DNA of 64,000 nt from assembly GCA_016219545.1 (NCBI GenBank), contig JACRMH010000022.1, positions 62,001-126,000 on the forward strand, read 5' to 3'. Position numbers and translations under genes: made by a program. Shown here piece by piece: positions 35,045 through 43,603 of the stretch; positions within the stretch are counted from its first letter, which is position 1, and the number at the start of each line of letters is the position of its first letter. The notes under the pieces are model-generated. The model was given only the letters and a program-made list of their open reading frames with translations, made no database searches and was not told where the DNA came from. The DNA is from Chloroflexota bacterium (lineage in GTDB: Bacteria; Chloroflexota; Anaerolineae; Anaerolineales; Villigracilaceae).

Positions 35045-35416
35045 TTATCTTGGCCCTGAAAGTAATGCAATAAGACATATGCCAATTAAACCTAAATAAA
35101 CGAAATATGAAATAATCCGATAATACCTCAATAATTTCGCGGCAGACTGATGCCCTTTTACCCAATCTGGAGTTTTGAACAACCACCAAGTACCAACAAA
35201 CCAAGGATAAGAACGAAAACCTAGTTCTTGAATTTCATTTAATGGAAACCAAAAAGGCATCCCATTTGGTCTGCCATCTTTTTCCCATTGGTTATGAAAA
35301 TCATCATGCTCTATTTTTGTGAGTCGTGACAAAATAAAAGTCGGGAGAATCAAGATAATGAGTAATAGTGTGTCGAAAATTATGCTTGCTATCGATGAAC
35401 TTGATTCTGTTGTCAT
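35045..35416 (-). CDS. Small two-helix membrane protein, probable integron cassette gene
   Basis: 123 residues with transmembrane helices at about 8-32 and 98-121 and a soluble middle part with GRPNGMPFWFPLNEIQELGFRSYPWF. Not recognised. The start at 35416 is chosen because TGGAGG precedes it; the extension to 35470 translates cassette leader sequence. The gene begins 49 bp after the core of the attC-like site at 35465-35471, a usual distance for cassette genes. Confidence 0.6.
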   Translation of the reverse strand: MTTESSSSIASIIFDTLLLIILILPTFILSRLTKIEHDDFHNQWEKDGRPNGMPFWFPLNEIQELGFRSYPWFVGTWWLFKTPDWVKGHQSAAKLLRYYRIISYFVYLGLIGICLIALLSGPR

Positions 35417-35464
35417 AGACCTCCATTTTTTGGAATGTACATTCCAATTGTTTACTTTGCAGCT

Positions 35465-35579
35465 GTCCAACGATTTGCGCTATCGGACATGTGGGCGGGA
35501 GCAGAAAAAACTCGAAGCCAGAAAAATGAATGCGAAACTTGCCACAGAATTCCAGCGTCCAGTGCACGCTTTGTTAGGC
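35465..35579 (-). other. attC-like integron recombination site
   Basis: On the minus strand the element begins GCCTAAC (RYYYAAC, 35579-35573), continues AAAGCGTGCACTGGACGC, and ends TGTCCGATAGCGCAAATC-GTTGGAC (GTTRRRY, 35471-35465). Inner segments GCG...TGGAC and TGTCC...CGC can pair, as L''/L' do in attC hairpins. The length of 115 bp is within the known attC range. The cassette upstream starts with GTTAGGCAACC at 36140, the exact inverse of the GGTTGCCTAAC that begins this site, as expected if both came from one circular cassette. Confidence 0.55.
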
Positions 35580-35687
35580 AACCTTTATGCTTACCAAAAC
35601 GATGGCTGAAAAAAGACACCACCGCCAATATGCCCAACTTTTACACACAACTTTGATTTTGGCAACACCCAAAACGATTGAGGATTT

Positions 35688-36047
35688 TTATAACGCCCAA
35701 CAACTTACAAATAAATTAAATAATAAACCTGAAACGCCACCCCATAACCATAGTCGAGATGATCCCCTTCTCATACCGATGAAGGCTCCGGTAAGCCCAA
35801 ATAATGCCCCTCCAATCGGTATACATATTGTTCCAATAAAAAATGGTAATGGTAAACCTGAAACTAATAACATTAGACTGGTTGGCATAGCTTTAGGTGA
35901 CTCCCCGAAGATATTTTTCACTAAAAAATCGTTCAGAAAATAGTGAAGAAGACCGAAAGGAATTGCACCGAGAATTGCGCCAATCGTCCCTGCTACTGCA
36001 CCGATAGAGCCTGTTTTAAAATAAGAAGGTTTTTCATTCATAAACAA
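35688..36047 (-). CDS. Small three-helix membrane protein, probable integron cassette gene
   Basis: 119 residues, glycine-rich helices at about 12-36, 52-72 and 74-92 (GSIGAVAGTIGAILGAIPFG, LMLLVSGLPLPFFIGTICIP, GGALFGLTGAFIG). No family recognised. AGGAGAG precedes the ATG. The gene is bounded by a core site at 36134-36140 and the attC-like site at 35465-35579, giving one cassette of about 670 bp with a single gene in the usual orientation. Confidence 0.6.
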   Translation of the reverse strand: MFMNEKPSYFKTGSIGAVAGTIGAILGAIPFGLLHYFLNDFLVKNIFGESPKAMPTSLMLLVSGLPLPFFIGTICIPIGGALFGLTGAFIGMRRGSSRLWLWGGVSGLLFNLFVSCWAL

Positions 36048-36133
36048 AAACTCTCCTTTTCTTTTTGGAACCCAATTTCAACTTTACAACGAGAACTTGA
36101 ATTAAAAAAGACGATACAATTTTGTCAGAGGTT

Positions 36134-36140
36134 GCCTAAC
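36134..36140 (-). other. Integron core site (GTTAGGC), array boundary
   Basis: GTTAGGC on the minus strand fits GTTRRRY. It is extended to GTTAGGCAACC, the inverse of the first 11 bases at the R'' end of the site ending at 35583. It marks the promoter-proximal boundary of the first cassette. Confidence 0.45.
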
Positions 36141-36143
36141 TAT

Positions 36144-36194
36144 GATTTATACAGCCTACAGACTGTATAATATCCTACAGACAGATTATACAGC
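36144..36194. promoter_or_regulatory. Divergent promoter region with direct repeats
   Basis: TATAAT boxes on both strands (36166-36171 plus; 36185-36190 minus) lie within two direct CTACAGAC repeats spaced 19 bp (36156 and 36175). It could drive the cassette genes to the left and the glycosyltransferase to the right. An attI-like role cannot be excluded. Confidence 0.35.
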
Positions 36195-36256
36195 CAAAAA
36201 AAGCAGCCCTTCAGCCTTCACGCGAAGCGTTCATCCTTCATCCTTATTTCTCCCCC

Positions 36257-37435
36257 ATGCCAACCTTCATCACCTCAACCGTTCTTTTCATCGCCGCGCT
36301 TATCATTATTTTTTGGCTTCACGATCAATATCATCTAGACGTTATCGTCACGCCTGCGCCGCCGCCGCTCAACCCGCCCCTCGTTTCCATTTGCATCCCC
36401 GCCCGCAACGAGGAAAATAATATTCGCAATAGCGTCGAGTCCGCGCTGGCGCAGGATTATCCCAACCTCGAAGTTATTGTTTTGGATGATCGCTCCACTG
36501 ATGCGACTCCTGAGATTCTTCGCCACACTCGCCGTTTGAGGCTCGCGGCTCAGAATGACACGCTAAAGATAGTCAGCGGATCAGACTTACCCGAGGGCTG
36601 GGCCGGAAAACCCCATGCCTTGTACCAAGCCTCAGCAGTTGCCCGCGGCGAGTGGCTTTGTTTTGTAGATGCCGACACATTTCTCAAGCCCGCGGCAATT
36701 TCGTCCGTGTTTGCCAAAGCCCTCGAAACAGAAGCAGACATGTTCACGACCATGAACGAGCAGATCCTCGGCTCGTTTTGGGAGAAAGTCGTCATGCCTT
36801 TGGTCATGACCGCGCTCTCGGTTGGATTCTCACCGCGCAAAGTCAATGATCCGCATACGCGCGATGCGATTGCGAATGGTCAATTTATTTTTATCAAACG
36901 CAGTGTCTATGATGCCATTGGCGGACATGAAAGTGTGAAAGACCAGATCGTGGAAGATAAAGCCATTTCCGAACAGGTGAAATGGAATGGGCACCGCCTC
37001 GTGGTTGCGGACGGAATGCAGTTGATCCGCACGCGCATGTATACGTCCCTGCCGACCATGTGGGAAGGCTGGACAAAGAATATTTATCTCGGCCTGCGCG
37101 ACCATCCGTCCATGTTATTGCTGGGCGCATTCGGCGCATTGCTCGCCTTGATCGCGGCCTTGTTCCTGCCGATCTGGCCATTGCTCGGTATCCTGTGGAC
37201 TTTGAACGGCGGCGGTTGGATGTCCATTGCCGTGATCGCGGAGTCACTTATTGTTTGGGGCTACCTGATCTACATGCGTTCGAGGGTGGCGCGGGTAATG
37301 AAGATCCCCACCTGGTACGCATGGACAACCCCGCTCGGCGCAGGTGTATTCGCATCCATGATGCTCACTTCGGCGTGGAAGGTCATCTCCGGCCAGGGCG
37401 TCAGTTGGAAGGGCAGGTTGTATAAACCGAAATGA
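36257..37435 (+). CDS. Membrane glycosyltransferase family 2
   Basis: 392 residues. One N-terminal transmembrane helix (about 3-22) precedes a GT-A domain: SICIPARNEENNI, VLDDRSTD (nucleotide-sugar binding), FVDADT (DxD metal site), and EDKAISEQVKWNG (catalytic Asp and a Q-x-x-W-like motif). Three to four C-terminal helices anchor it. The layout is that of membrane GT2 enzymes such as the HpnB or carotenoid-glycosyl type, so a lipid-linked acceptor is likely. The upstream 36195-36256 region has CCTTCATCCTT repeats like those at 12826. Confidence 0.8.
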   Translation: MPTFITSTVLFIAALIIIFWLHDQYHLDVIVTPAPPPLNPPLVSICIPARNEENNIRNSVESALAQDYPNLEVIVLDDRSTDATPEILRHTRRLRLAAQNDTLKIVSGSDLPEGWAGKPHALYQASAVARGEWLCFVDADTFLKPAAISSVFAKALETEADMFTTMNEQILGSFWEKVVMPLVMTALSVGFSPRKVNDPHTRDAIANGQFIFIKRSVYDAIGGHESVKDQIVEDKAISEQVKWNGHRLVVADGMQLIRTRMYTSLPTMWEGWTKNIYLGLRDHPSMLLLGAFGALLALIAALFLPIWPLLGILWTLNGGGWMSIAVIAESLIVWGYLIYMRSRVARVMKIPTWYAWTTPLGAGVFASMMLTSAWKVISGQGVSWKGRLYKPK

Positions 37436-37440
37436 TCCCA

Positions 37441-37483
37441 TGTAGGGGCACTGTAGGGGCGCAGCATTGCTGCGCCCCTACAT
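37441..37483. repeat. GTAGGGGCG-type palindromic repeat
   Basis: Two GTAGGGGC copies, then GCAGCATTGCTGC and GCCCCTACA. Same family as 22048, 23568, 30494 and 55185. Confidence 0.8.
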
Positions 37484-37537
37484 GAATTATATATTTGCCA
37501 TTAAAATACAGCCATTCTTTTCTCAGGAGCAATAAAC

Positions 37538-38416
37538 GTGGACTTTAGTTGGATATCACAACCCGAATCGTGGATCGCACTTCTAACCCTCATCGTGCTT
37601 GAACTGGTGTTGGGCGTGGATAACGTGATCTTTATTTCCATCCTTGCGGGGAAACTGCCGCACGGTGATCAGAAACGTGCCCGCTCAACAGGCATTATGC
37701 TGGCAGTCATCACGCGCGTCATGTTACTACTTTCCCTTTCATGGGTCATCAGCCTTGAAGAAGCCCTTTTTACCCTGCCGTTTTTTCAAATTGGCATATC
37801 AGGCCGTGACCTGATCCTGCTGGTGGGCGGTATTTTCCTGTTGTGGAAGAGCACAACTGAGATCCACGAAAAACTTGAAGGCAAGGAAGGCCATGCGACC
37901 GCAAAAGTAGGCGCGACCTTTACGAGCGTCATCATCCAGATCATGCTACTGGATGTTGTATTCTCGCTCGATTCAGTTATTACCGCTGTAGGCATGGTTG
38001 ACGAATTGATGATCATGATCATTGCGGTGATCGTGGCAGCGGGCATCATGGTCTTTACTTCGGGACCCATCGGCGAATTCGTTGAGAAGCATCCAACCGT
38101 GAAAATGCTGGCATTAAGTTTCCTGTTGATGATCGGTTTTACGTTGGTTGTGGAAGGTTTGCATCAGCATATTCCAAAGGGCTACGTCTATTTTGCGATG
38201 GGCTTCTCTGTCTTTGTGGAGATGATCAACCTGCGCGTGCGTGACAGTCATGTCAAGCCGGTCAACTTGCGCGATGCTTATAAGGAACAAAAACTTGAAC
38301 TGCAACCCGTCGCTGTTGCCGTAACCGAAACCCTTCCTGTCAAGCCAAGATCAAAGCCTAAAAAGAAAAGCATAGCTGCTGAAACTAAAAAGAAAAGCGT
38401 AACGAAAAAGAAATAA
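37538..38416 (+). CDS. TerC family integral membrane protein
   Basis: 292 residues with seven or so transmembrane helices. VLGVDNVIFISIL in the second segment and VVFSLDSVITAVG in the middle carry the acidic residues conserved in TerC/Alx proteins, which are linked to metal (often manganese) export or homeostasis and tellurite resistance. Lysine-rich tail of about 30 residues. GTG start at 37538 with CAGGAGC eight bases upstream. No manganese riboswitch was recognised in the leader, which holds only the repeat at 37441. Confidence 0.85.
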   Translation: MDFSWISQPESWIALLTLIVLELVLGVDNVIFISILAGKLPHGDQKRARSTGIMLAVITRVMLLLSLSWVISLEEALFTLPFFQIGISGRDLILLVGGIFLLWKSTTEIHEKLEGKEGHATAKVGATFTSVIIQIMLLDVVFSLDSVITAVGMVDELMIMIIAVIVAAGIMVFTSGPIGEFVEKHPTVKMLALSFLLMIGFTLVVEGLHQHIPKGYVYFAMGFSVFVEMINLRVRDSHVKPVNLRDAYKEQKLELQPVAVAVTETLPVKPRSKPKKKSIAAETKKKSVTKKK

Positions 38417-38422
38417 AAACAA

Positions 38423-38462
38423 AAAAGACTTTGTTGCCCAAAAAACAACAAAGTCTTTTTTA
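38423..38462. terminator. Bidirectional rho-independent terminator
   Basis: AAAAGACTTTGTTG / CAACAAAGTCTTTT stem with T-run on plus and A-run upstream, between convergent terC and thrB. Confidence 0.9.
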
Positions 38463-38475
38463 TCCGCTTTCTATT

Positions 38476-39363
38476 TTATTCCACACAAAACACCCCCTTC
38501 ATACTCGGCTTCGTAATGAGTCCGCACGCGTGGATTCCCCTTTCTTCAAATGCCCACATGATTTCCGCTTTTGCTTGCTCTTCTTTTTCAGCCGGGACAA
38601 ATGCGATAATGGACGGACCCGCACCAGATAACGCCGCTGCGCCAAAGCGTTTCGCCGTTTTATAAGCGGACATTCCGCCGGAGATGTGTTTCAAACGATA
38701 AGGCTGGTGGATGCGGTCATCTATTACTTTTTGCAGGAGTTCAAGGTCGCCGCTGCGTAAAGCATCCACCACAAGGCTTGCCCGCCCGATGTTATAGATC
38801 GCATCTGCCCGCGATACAGACTTTGGCAGGACAGCGCGTGCTGTGCGCGTCGGCCAGTCCACATTGGGTTTGACGATCACGATATTGAATTCGGGAACTT
38901 CATAACGTCGTGTGATGATTTCCTCGCCTGTCACCACCGAAACGACCAATCCGCCAAACAAAGCTGGCGCCACGTTATCGGGATGACCTTCCATTTCGTT
39001 GGCCAGTTTCAATATCTCATTTTTATTCATCGGTTTGCCAAGCATTTCATTTGCGCCGTACAGCCCCGCGATGATTGCCGCCGCGCTGGAACCAAGTCCG
39101 CTGCTCATGAGGATCTCGTTGTGTGCGGAAATTTTTGCGCCCCTCATTTTTTTTCCGCTGACATCATGGGCGAGTATAAAGGCCTTCGTCAACAAATTCC
39201 TTGAGCCTTTATTTAACTTCTCCCCGCCTTCGCCTGTCACGTGATATGTGATTCGGTCAGCTGATTCAAAAGAGACTTCATTCCAAATATTCAAAGCCAG
39301 CCCGAGACAATCAAAACCTGGACCTAAATTTGCAGATGTAGCTGGGACTCGGATTTTTATCAT
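38476..39363 (-). CDS. thrB: Homoserine kinase
   Basis: 295 residues, GHMP kinase superfamily. Start MIKIRVPATSANLGPGFDCLGLAL is the homoserine-kinase signature, SSGLGSSAAAI is the phosphate-binding GHMP motif, and ALSGAGPSIIAF is the third conserved motif. It phosphorylates homoserine on the route to threonine. The ORF extends to 39483 through repeat sequence; the ATG at 39363 is chosen because a TATAAT lies exactly six bases before it, predicting a leaderless mRNA. It is divergent from thrC, the next enzyme of the pathway. Confidence 0.95.
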   Translation of the reverse strand: MIKIRVPATSANLGPGFDCLGLALNIWNEVSFESADRITYHVTGEGGEKLNKGSRNLLTKAFILAHDVSGKKMRGAKISAHNEILMSSGLGSSAAAIIAGLYGANEMLGKPMNKNEILKLANEMEGHPDNVAPALFGGLVVSVVTGEEIITRRYEVPEFNIVIVKPNVDWPTRTARAVLPKSVSRADAIYNIGRASLVVDALRSGDLELLQKVIDDRIHQPYRLKHISGGMSAYKTAKRFGAAALSGAGPSIIAFVPAEKEEQAKAEIMWAFEERGIHACGLITKPSMKGVFCVE

Positions 39364-39369
39364 GCCGAC

Positions 39370-39375
39370 ATTATA
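39370..39375 (-). promoter_or_regulatory. -10 box of a leaderless thrB promoter
   Basis: Minus-strand TATAAT followed by GTCGGC and then the thrB ATG; same six-base spacing as upstream of 10006 and 45379. Confidence 0.5.
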
Positions 39376-39390
39376 ATCGGCGAAATTCAT

Positions 39391-39471
39391 CGTCATTGCG
39401 AGGAGGGTGGTTTTCCCGACGACACTTGCGCCGTGCGCCAGTGCGGTGAGCAATCTCTTTACAATGACAAA
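39391..39471. repeat. CGTCATTGCGAGG / GAGCAATCTC repeat between thrB and thrC
   Basis: Outer arms TCGTCATTGCGAGGAG and TCTTTACAATGACA, inner GGTGAGCAATCTC; a member of the 15782 family. Confidence 0.75.
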
Positions 39472-39481
39472 CAGGAGATTC

Positions 39482-40513
39482 ATGTCTTACCAAGGATTGA
39501 TCCACCGCTACGGGCATCTGCTTGACCTGCCCTCCCATACACAAAATATTTCCCTGCTCGAAGGGAATACGCCTCTCATCCCCATGCCGCGTTTGGGGAA
39601 GGAGTTCGGCTGTGAGTTATTCGTCAAGTTTGAAGGGTTGAATCCCACCGGCTCCTTCAAGGACCGCGGCATGACGGCCGCCATCAGTGAAGCCGTAGGT
39701 CGCGGCGCACAGACCGTCATCTGTGCTTCTACGGGCAACACAGCGGCCTCTGCCGCGGCGTATGCATCGCGGGCGGGTCTGCGTTCCATTGTGCTGATTC
39801 CCGAAGGTAAGGTCGCCGCAGGCAAACTTGCGGGAGCAATCGCTTATGGTGCGGAAGTGATCCAAATCCAGGGCTCATTCGATGATGCGCTTTCGCTGGT
39901 CGTGGAGATCACGCAAAAGACGCCGATAGCATTGGTCAACTCGATCAATCCATATCGCGTTGAGGGACAAAAAACTGCCGCGTTTGAAATTTGCGATGTG
40001 CTCGAAAGCGCGCCGGATTGGTTATGTCTGCCCGTTGGCAATGCGGGCAACATCACTTCATATTGGGCTGGCTTTAAGCAATATCAAAAGGGACTGCCGC
40101 AAGTATTAGGCGTGCAGGCCGCAGGGTCCGCTCCGCTTGTGCTGGGCCATCCCGTGGATAAGCCAGAGACGATTGCCACCGCCATCCGCATTGGCCGCCC
40201 GGCGCGTGGGGAACAGGCTCTTGAAGCCGCGCAGCAATCCAATGGACGGATCATCGCAGTATCCGATGCGGAAATTTTATCGGCGCAGAAAATCCTTGCA
40301 AGCGAAGGCGTTTGGGTCGAGCCTGCCTCAGCGGCGGGGTTGGCCGGTTTGATTGCTGAGTCAACTCTCGGCAAGTTTGATGCGCGCGGAAAAAGGATCG
40401 TCGTCGTTTGCACAGGTCACGGCTTGAAAGACCCGTCCATCATCACCGAGTCATTCACGTCACCAAAAATAATCCCATCTCAATATGATGCCCTGATCGA
40501 AGTGATAGGATAA
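39482..40513 (+). CDS. thrC: Threonine synthase
   Basis: 343 residues, PLP fold type II. TGSFKDRGMTAAISEA holds the PLP-lysine; ASTGNTAASAAAYASRAG is the phosphate-binding loop; LPVGNAGNITSYW and the closing VVCTGHGLKDP are typical of the short bacterial/archaeal threonine synthases. Converts O-phosphohomoserine to threonine. Start at 39482 with CAGGAG nine bases upstream; the longer frame from 39407 translates the repeat. Followed at 2 bp by the SAM hydrolase gene. Confidence 0.93.
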   Translation: MSYQGLIHRYGHLLDLPSHTQNISLLEGNTPLIPMPRLGKEFGCELFVKFEGLNPTGSFKDRGMTAAISEAVGRGAQTVICASTGNTAASAAAYASRAGLRSIVLIPEGKVAAGKLAGAIAYGAEVIQIQGSFDDALSLVVEITQKTPIALVNSINPYRVEGQKTAAFEICDVLESAPDWLCLPVGNAGNITSYWAGFKQYQKGLPQVLGVQAAGSAPLVLGHPVDKPETIATAIRIGRPARGEQALEAAQQSNGRIIAVSDAEILSAQKILASEGVWVEPASAAGLAGLIAESTLGKFDARGKRIVVVCTGHGLKDPSIITESFTSPKIIPSQYDALIEVIG

Positions 40514-40515
40514 AT

Positions 40516-41310
40516 ATGCCGACGATTTCTCTGACCACCGATTTTGGAACCCGCAATGGATTTGCGGGTGTGATGAAGGGCGTGATCTATAAAATTTCGC
40601 CCAATGCGAAAATTGTGGATATCAGCCACACCATCGCGCCGCAGGATATTCGCGAAGGCGCGTTCGCATTGTGGCGTGCCTATTCGTTCTTCCCGAAAGG
40701 CACGGTGCATCTTTATGTGGTGGACCCCGGCGTTGGCACGAAGCGCCGTCCGCTGGCCGCGCGGATCGGCGATCATTATTTTGTCGGACCCGATAACGGG
40801 CTGCTGACTCCCATCCTCGAAGATGCCGAACACAAATTTGAAAAGATAGAATTTTTTGAATTGAGCAACCCCAAATATTTTTTGCCGAAGGTCAGCCGAA
40901 CCTTTCACGGGCGCGATATTTTTTCGCCCATTGCCGCGCATCTTGCCAATGGCATTTCGTTAAATGAATTTGGTCCTTCATTCTTTGACCCTGTCCGCAT
41001 GAAAATGACTCATCCTGAGAAAACATCGAATGGATTTACCGCCCATGTGACATTGATCGACATCTTTGGGAATATCTCCACCGATCTGTCCGCGTCTGCG
41101 CTTCAAGGTCAGACCGATGTGCTGTTTCGCCTGCGAGGAGCAGAAGTGAACGGGTTGGTTGAGACTTACGGGCATCGTTCTGCCGGTGACCTTGTAGCCG
41201 TTGTAGATAGTGAAGAGTTCGTTGAGATTGCCGTAGTCAATGGGAATGCGGCGCAAAGACTCAGCGCTGAGGTCGGTGATGTGGTGGATGTGGTTTTCAG
41301 TGTAAAATAA
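40516..41310 (+). CDS. SAM hydrolase/SAM-dependent halogenase-fold protein (DUF62)
   Basis: 264 residues. LTTDFGTRNGFAGVMKGVI at the start, VVDPGVGTKRRPLA, and GPDNGLLTPIL are hallmarks of the S-adenosyl-L-methionine hydroxide adenosyltransferase family, which splits SAM to adenosine and methionine using water. The halogenase-specific residues are not evident. It lies in one unit with thrC before and an ECF ATPase after (TAATG overlap), so it is probably co-expressed with methionine/threonine-related functions or with uptake of a linked nutrient. Confidence 0.85.
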   Translation: MPTISLTTDFGTRNGFAGVMKGVIYKISPNAKIVDISHTIAPQDIREGAFALWRAYSFFPKGTVHLYVVDPGVGTKRRPLAARIGDHYFVGPDNGLLTPILEDAEHKFEKIEFFELSNPKYFLPKVSRTFHGRDIFSPIAAHLANGISLNEFGPSFFDPVRMKMTHPEKTSNGFTAHVTLIDIFGNISTDLSASALQGQTDVLFRLRGAEVNGLVETYGHRSAGDLVAVVDSEEFVEIAVVNGNAAQRLSAEVGDVVDVVFSVK

Positions 41311-42935
41311 TGACGATGTCACATCTTCCCCTCGTTGTTGAAAACTTATCATTCCGCTACCGCCGCCGCGAAGAGTTGGCTATTCAGAATATCAATTTTG
41401 AATTGCATCCGGGGCAGGTGATGTTGATTGCCGGCGCAAGCGGATGCGGCAAGACCACCTTAATGCGCTGTATCAATGGACTGATACCGAATACTTACAA
41501 CGGCGAGATGACAGGCGACATTCGACTATTCGGCAAATCAGTTAAAGAAATGGCGATGGTTGAGATTTCGCAGACAGTGGGGACTTTACTGCAAGACCCT
41601 GAACGTCAGATCCTTGGAAGTTATGTTTTGAATGAAGTGGCATTTGGCTTGGAAAGTCTCGGCGTCCCGCGCGGCGACATAATCCCGCGCGTGGAGAAGG
41701 CGCTGAGTCGTCTCGGCATTTTGCATTTGCGTGACCGCGAAACCTTTGGCACATCCGGCGGTGAGAAACAAAAGATCGCCCTTGCCGGTGTGCTCGCCAT
41801 GGAACCAAAGATCCTCTTGCTTGATGAACCTCTCGCCAGCCTTGATCCTGCATCCGCGCATGAGGCTTTGGATGCCTTCCGCGTTTTGGCCGATGAAGGC
41901 TATTCCGTGATGGTCGTTGAACATCGTGTGGAAGATGTGCTTGCCATTCATCCTGAAGTGGTCATGTACATGGATGAAGGCAAGGTCGAATACTTCGGCG
42001 GCGTGGAAGGTCTGATGCAGGTCGTGGATTATCATCGCATCAAACTTCCCGCGCAGGTGGTGATGGATCGCGCGCACGGCCAAAAGCAGGAAAAAACTTT
42101 CGAAGCAACGATCAGGCCGCAGGTCGGGAATGAAGCGGAACTGGTCCACTTTGATAATGTCCGCTTTCAGTACCATGAAGATTCGCGCGAGATCCTCAAA
42201 GGCATAGACTTCAAGATCAATAAAGGCGATGTGATCGCGATCCTCGGACATAATGGTTCGGGCAAGACCACGCTTATGAAGCATACGCTGGGATTGTTAA
42301 AGCCCACCCAGGGGCGGGTGTTGCTTGAAGGAAAGAATACGCGCCAGATCAGTGTTGCGCAAGCCGCGCATACGGTCGGTTATGTTTTTCAAAGCCCAAC
42401 CCAAATGTTGTTCGCGCCGACGGTCAAGGAAGAACTTGCCTTCGGCCCGAAGAATTTGAAAATGTCTGAAGACGTGATCGAAAAAAATATTCAATGGGCA
42501 ATTGAAACCGTGCACCTGCCGGAAGAATTGCAAACGCCGCCGCTCGCGCTTTCGTTCGGCCAGCAAAAAAGGATCTCCATTGCATCCGTGCTTGCCATGC
42601 GCTCGCGTATTTTGATGATGGATGAACCCACCGCCGGGCAGGACTATTGGAATTACACCGCCTTCATGGACAGCATTTTGCAGATGCCCGGCTTTGATGC
42701 CATTCTTTTCATCACGCATGATGTTGACCTTGCCGTCGTTTATGCCAACCGCATCCTGCTTGTATATGATGGGCAGTTGATGGCAGATGGGACTCCTTAT
42801 GATGTCTTGAGGGATGAGGCGCTTTTACGAAGATGCCGCGTCCTGCCGACCTCTTTGCTGCGTGCCAACATTGAGCATTATCCGCGCCTTGGGCAATTCC
42901 ACCGCGCCGAAACCTTATCGCAATTCGTGAGTTAA
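41310..42935 (+). CDS. ECF transporter ATPase, two fused ATP-binding domains
   Basis: 541 residues with two ABC cassettes. First: Walker A GASGCGKTTL, signature TSGGEKQKIALAG, Walker B ILLLDEPLASLDP. Second: GHNGSGKTTLMK, LSFGQQKRISIAS, ILMMDEPTAGQD. The tandem form replaces EcfA and EcfA' of group II ECF systems. Gene order A-S-T with the following two genes gives a complete energy-coupling-factor importer. Starts at the TAATG overlap with the SAM hydrolase gene. Confidence 0.9.
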   Translation: MTMSHLPLVVENLSFRYRRREELAIQNINFELHPGQVMLIAGASGCGKTTLMRCINGLIPNTYNGEMTGDIRLFGKSVKEMAMVEISQTVGTLLQDPERQILGSYVLNEVAFGLESLGVPRGDIIPRVEKALSRLGILHLRDRETFGTSGGEKQKIALAGVLAMEPKILLLDEPLASLDPASAHEALDAFRVLADEGYSVMVVEHRVEDVLAIHPEVVMYMDEGKVEYFGGVEGLMQVVDYHRIKLPAQVVMDRAHGQKQEKTFEATIRPQVGNEAELVHFDNVRFQYHEDSREILKGIDFKINKGDVIAILGHNGSGKTTLMKHTLGLLKPTQGRVLLEGKNTRQISVAQAAHTVGYVFQSPTQMLFAPTVKEELAFGPKNLKMSEDVIEKNIQWAIETVHLPEELQTPPLALSFGQQKRISIASVLAMRSRILMMDEPTAGQDYWNYTAFMDSILQMPGFDAILFITHDVDLAVVYANRILLVYDGQLMADGTPYDVLRDEALLRRCRVLPTSLLRANIEHYPRLGQFHRAETLSQFVS

Positions 42936-43002
42936 TATTTGTGATGTGTTCTTTCGGACTGGCAGAATGCCGTCCGCCAAAATTATTCTTATGGAGGAAG
43001 AA

Positions 43003-43551
43003 ATGCAAAACAAATCACTTTGGAAGTTTGGAACCCGCGAGGTAGTTTATTCAGCGATTGGCGCGGCTTTGTATGCCGTGCTTGGTATCGCCACGAACTT
43101 CCTGCAATTGCCCAGCGCGGGCAATGTGTCATTCCGCCCCGCCGTCGCGATCCCCATGTTCTTCGGCATTGCCTTTGGACCCGTCGTCGGGTTCATCGCC
43201 GGCTTCCTCGGCAACATCATCGCCGACCTTGTCTCCGGTTATGGATTCTGGGTTTGGTGGGATCTTGGCAATGGTCTCATGGGTCTCGTGGCCGGTTTGA
43301 TGGCCTTCTCCTTTGTCGGTTTCAAGACCCAGGGGACTTTGCTCAAGGCTGAGCTCTTTGTCATCCTGGGCGTAGTCGTTGGTATGGGTGTGGCCTCCCT
43401 CTCTGAAATGTGGGTTTCCGGCGCTGATATCAATACAGTGATCTTCGGCAACTTCATTCCCGCCGCAGTTGCAAACCTTGTCAATGGATTGATCCTCGTA
43501 CCGATCCTGATGATCGCGTATGACGCGGTCGTATCCCGTTCTGGAAAATAA
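43003..43551 (+). CDS. ECF transporter substrate-binding S component
   Basis: 182 residues with six hydrophobic segments. TREVVYSAIGAALYAVLGI then LPSAGNVSFRPAVAIPMFFG and GFIAGFLGNIIADLVSG follow the S-component pattern (the AxxxA T-subunit contact and the aromatic/Gly binding region). The vitamin or other ligand cannot be named from sequence; no riboswitch lies upstream to help. Start 43003, because GGAGGAAGAA immediately precedes this ATG; MEEEMQ at 42991 would overlap the ribosome-binding site. Confidence 0.82.
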   Translation: MQNKSLWKFGTREVVYSAIGAALYAVLGIATNFLQLPSAGNVSFRPAVAIPMFFGIAFGPVVGFIAGFLGNIIADLVSGYGFWVWWDLGNGLMGLVAGLMAFSFVGFKTQGTLLKAELFVILGVVVGMGVASLSEMWVSGADINTVIFGNFIPAAVANLVNGLILVPILMIAYDAVVSRSGK

Positions 43552-43559
43552 ATTAACAT

Positions 43560-43592
43560 GTTTGAGCGCAGGTCTCAGACCTGCGCTCAAAC
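43560..43592. repeat. Perfect palindrome (GTTTGAGCGCAGGTCT)
   Basis: GTTTGAGCGCAGGTCT with an exact inverse repeat and a one-base centre. It lies between the S and T genes of the ECF operon. Confidence 0.8.
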
Positions 43593-43603
43593 ACTGATAC
43601 CTT

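Noticed and set aside
37484..37537. Manganese riboswitch before terC
   Set aside because: Only about 50 bases separate the repeat and the start, and no conserved yybP-ykoY core was visible.
41586..42284. Minus-strand ORF of 232 residues across the ECF ATPase
   Set aside because: Antisense to a two-cassette ATPase whose motifs are complete; His/Phe-rich composition is typical of a shadow frame.
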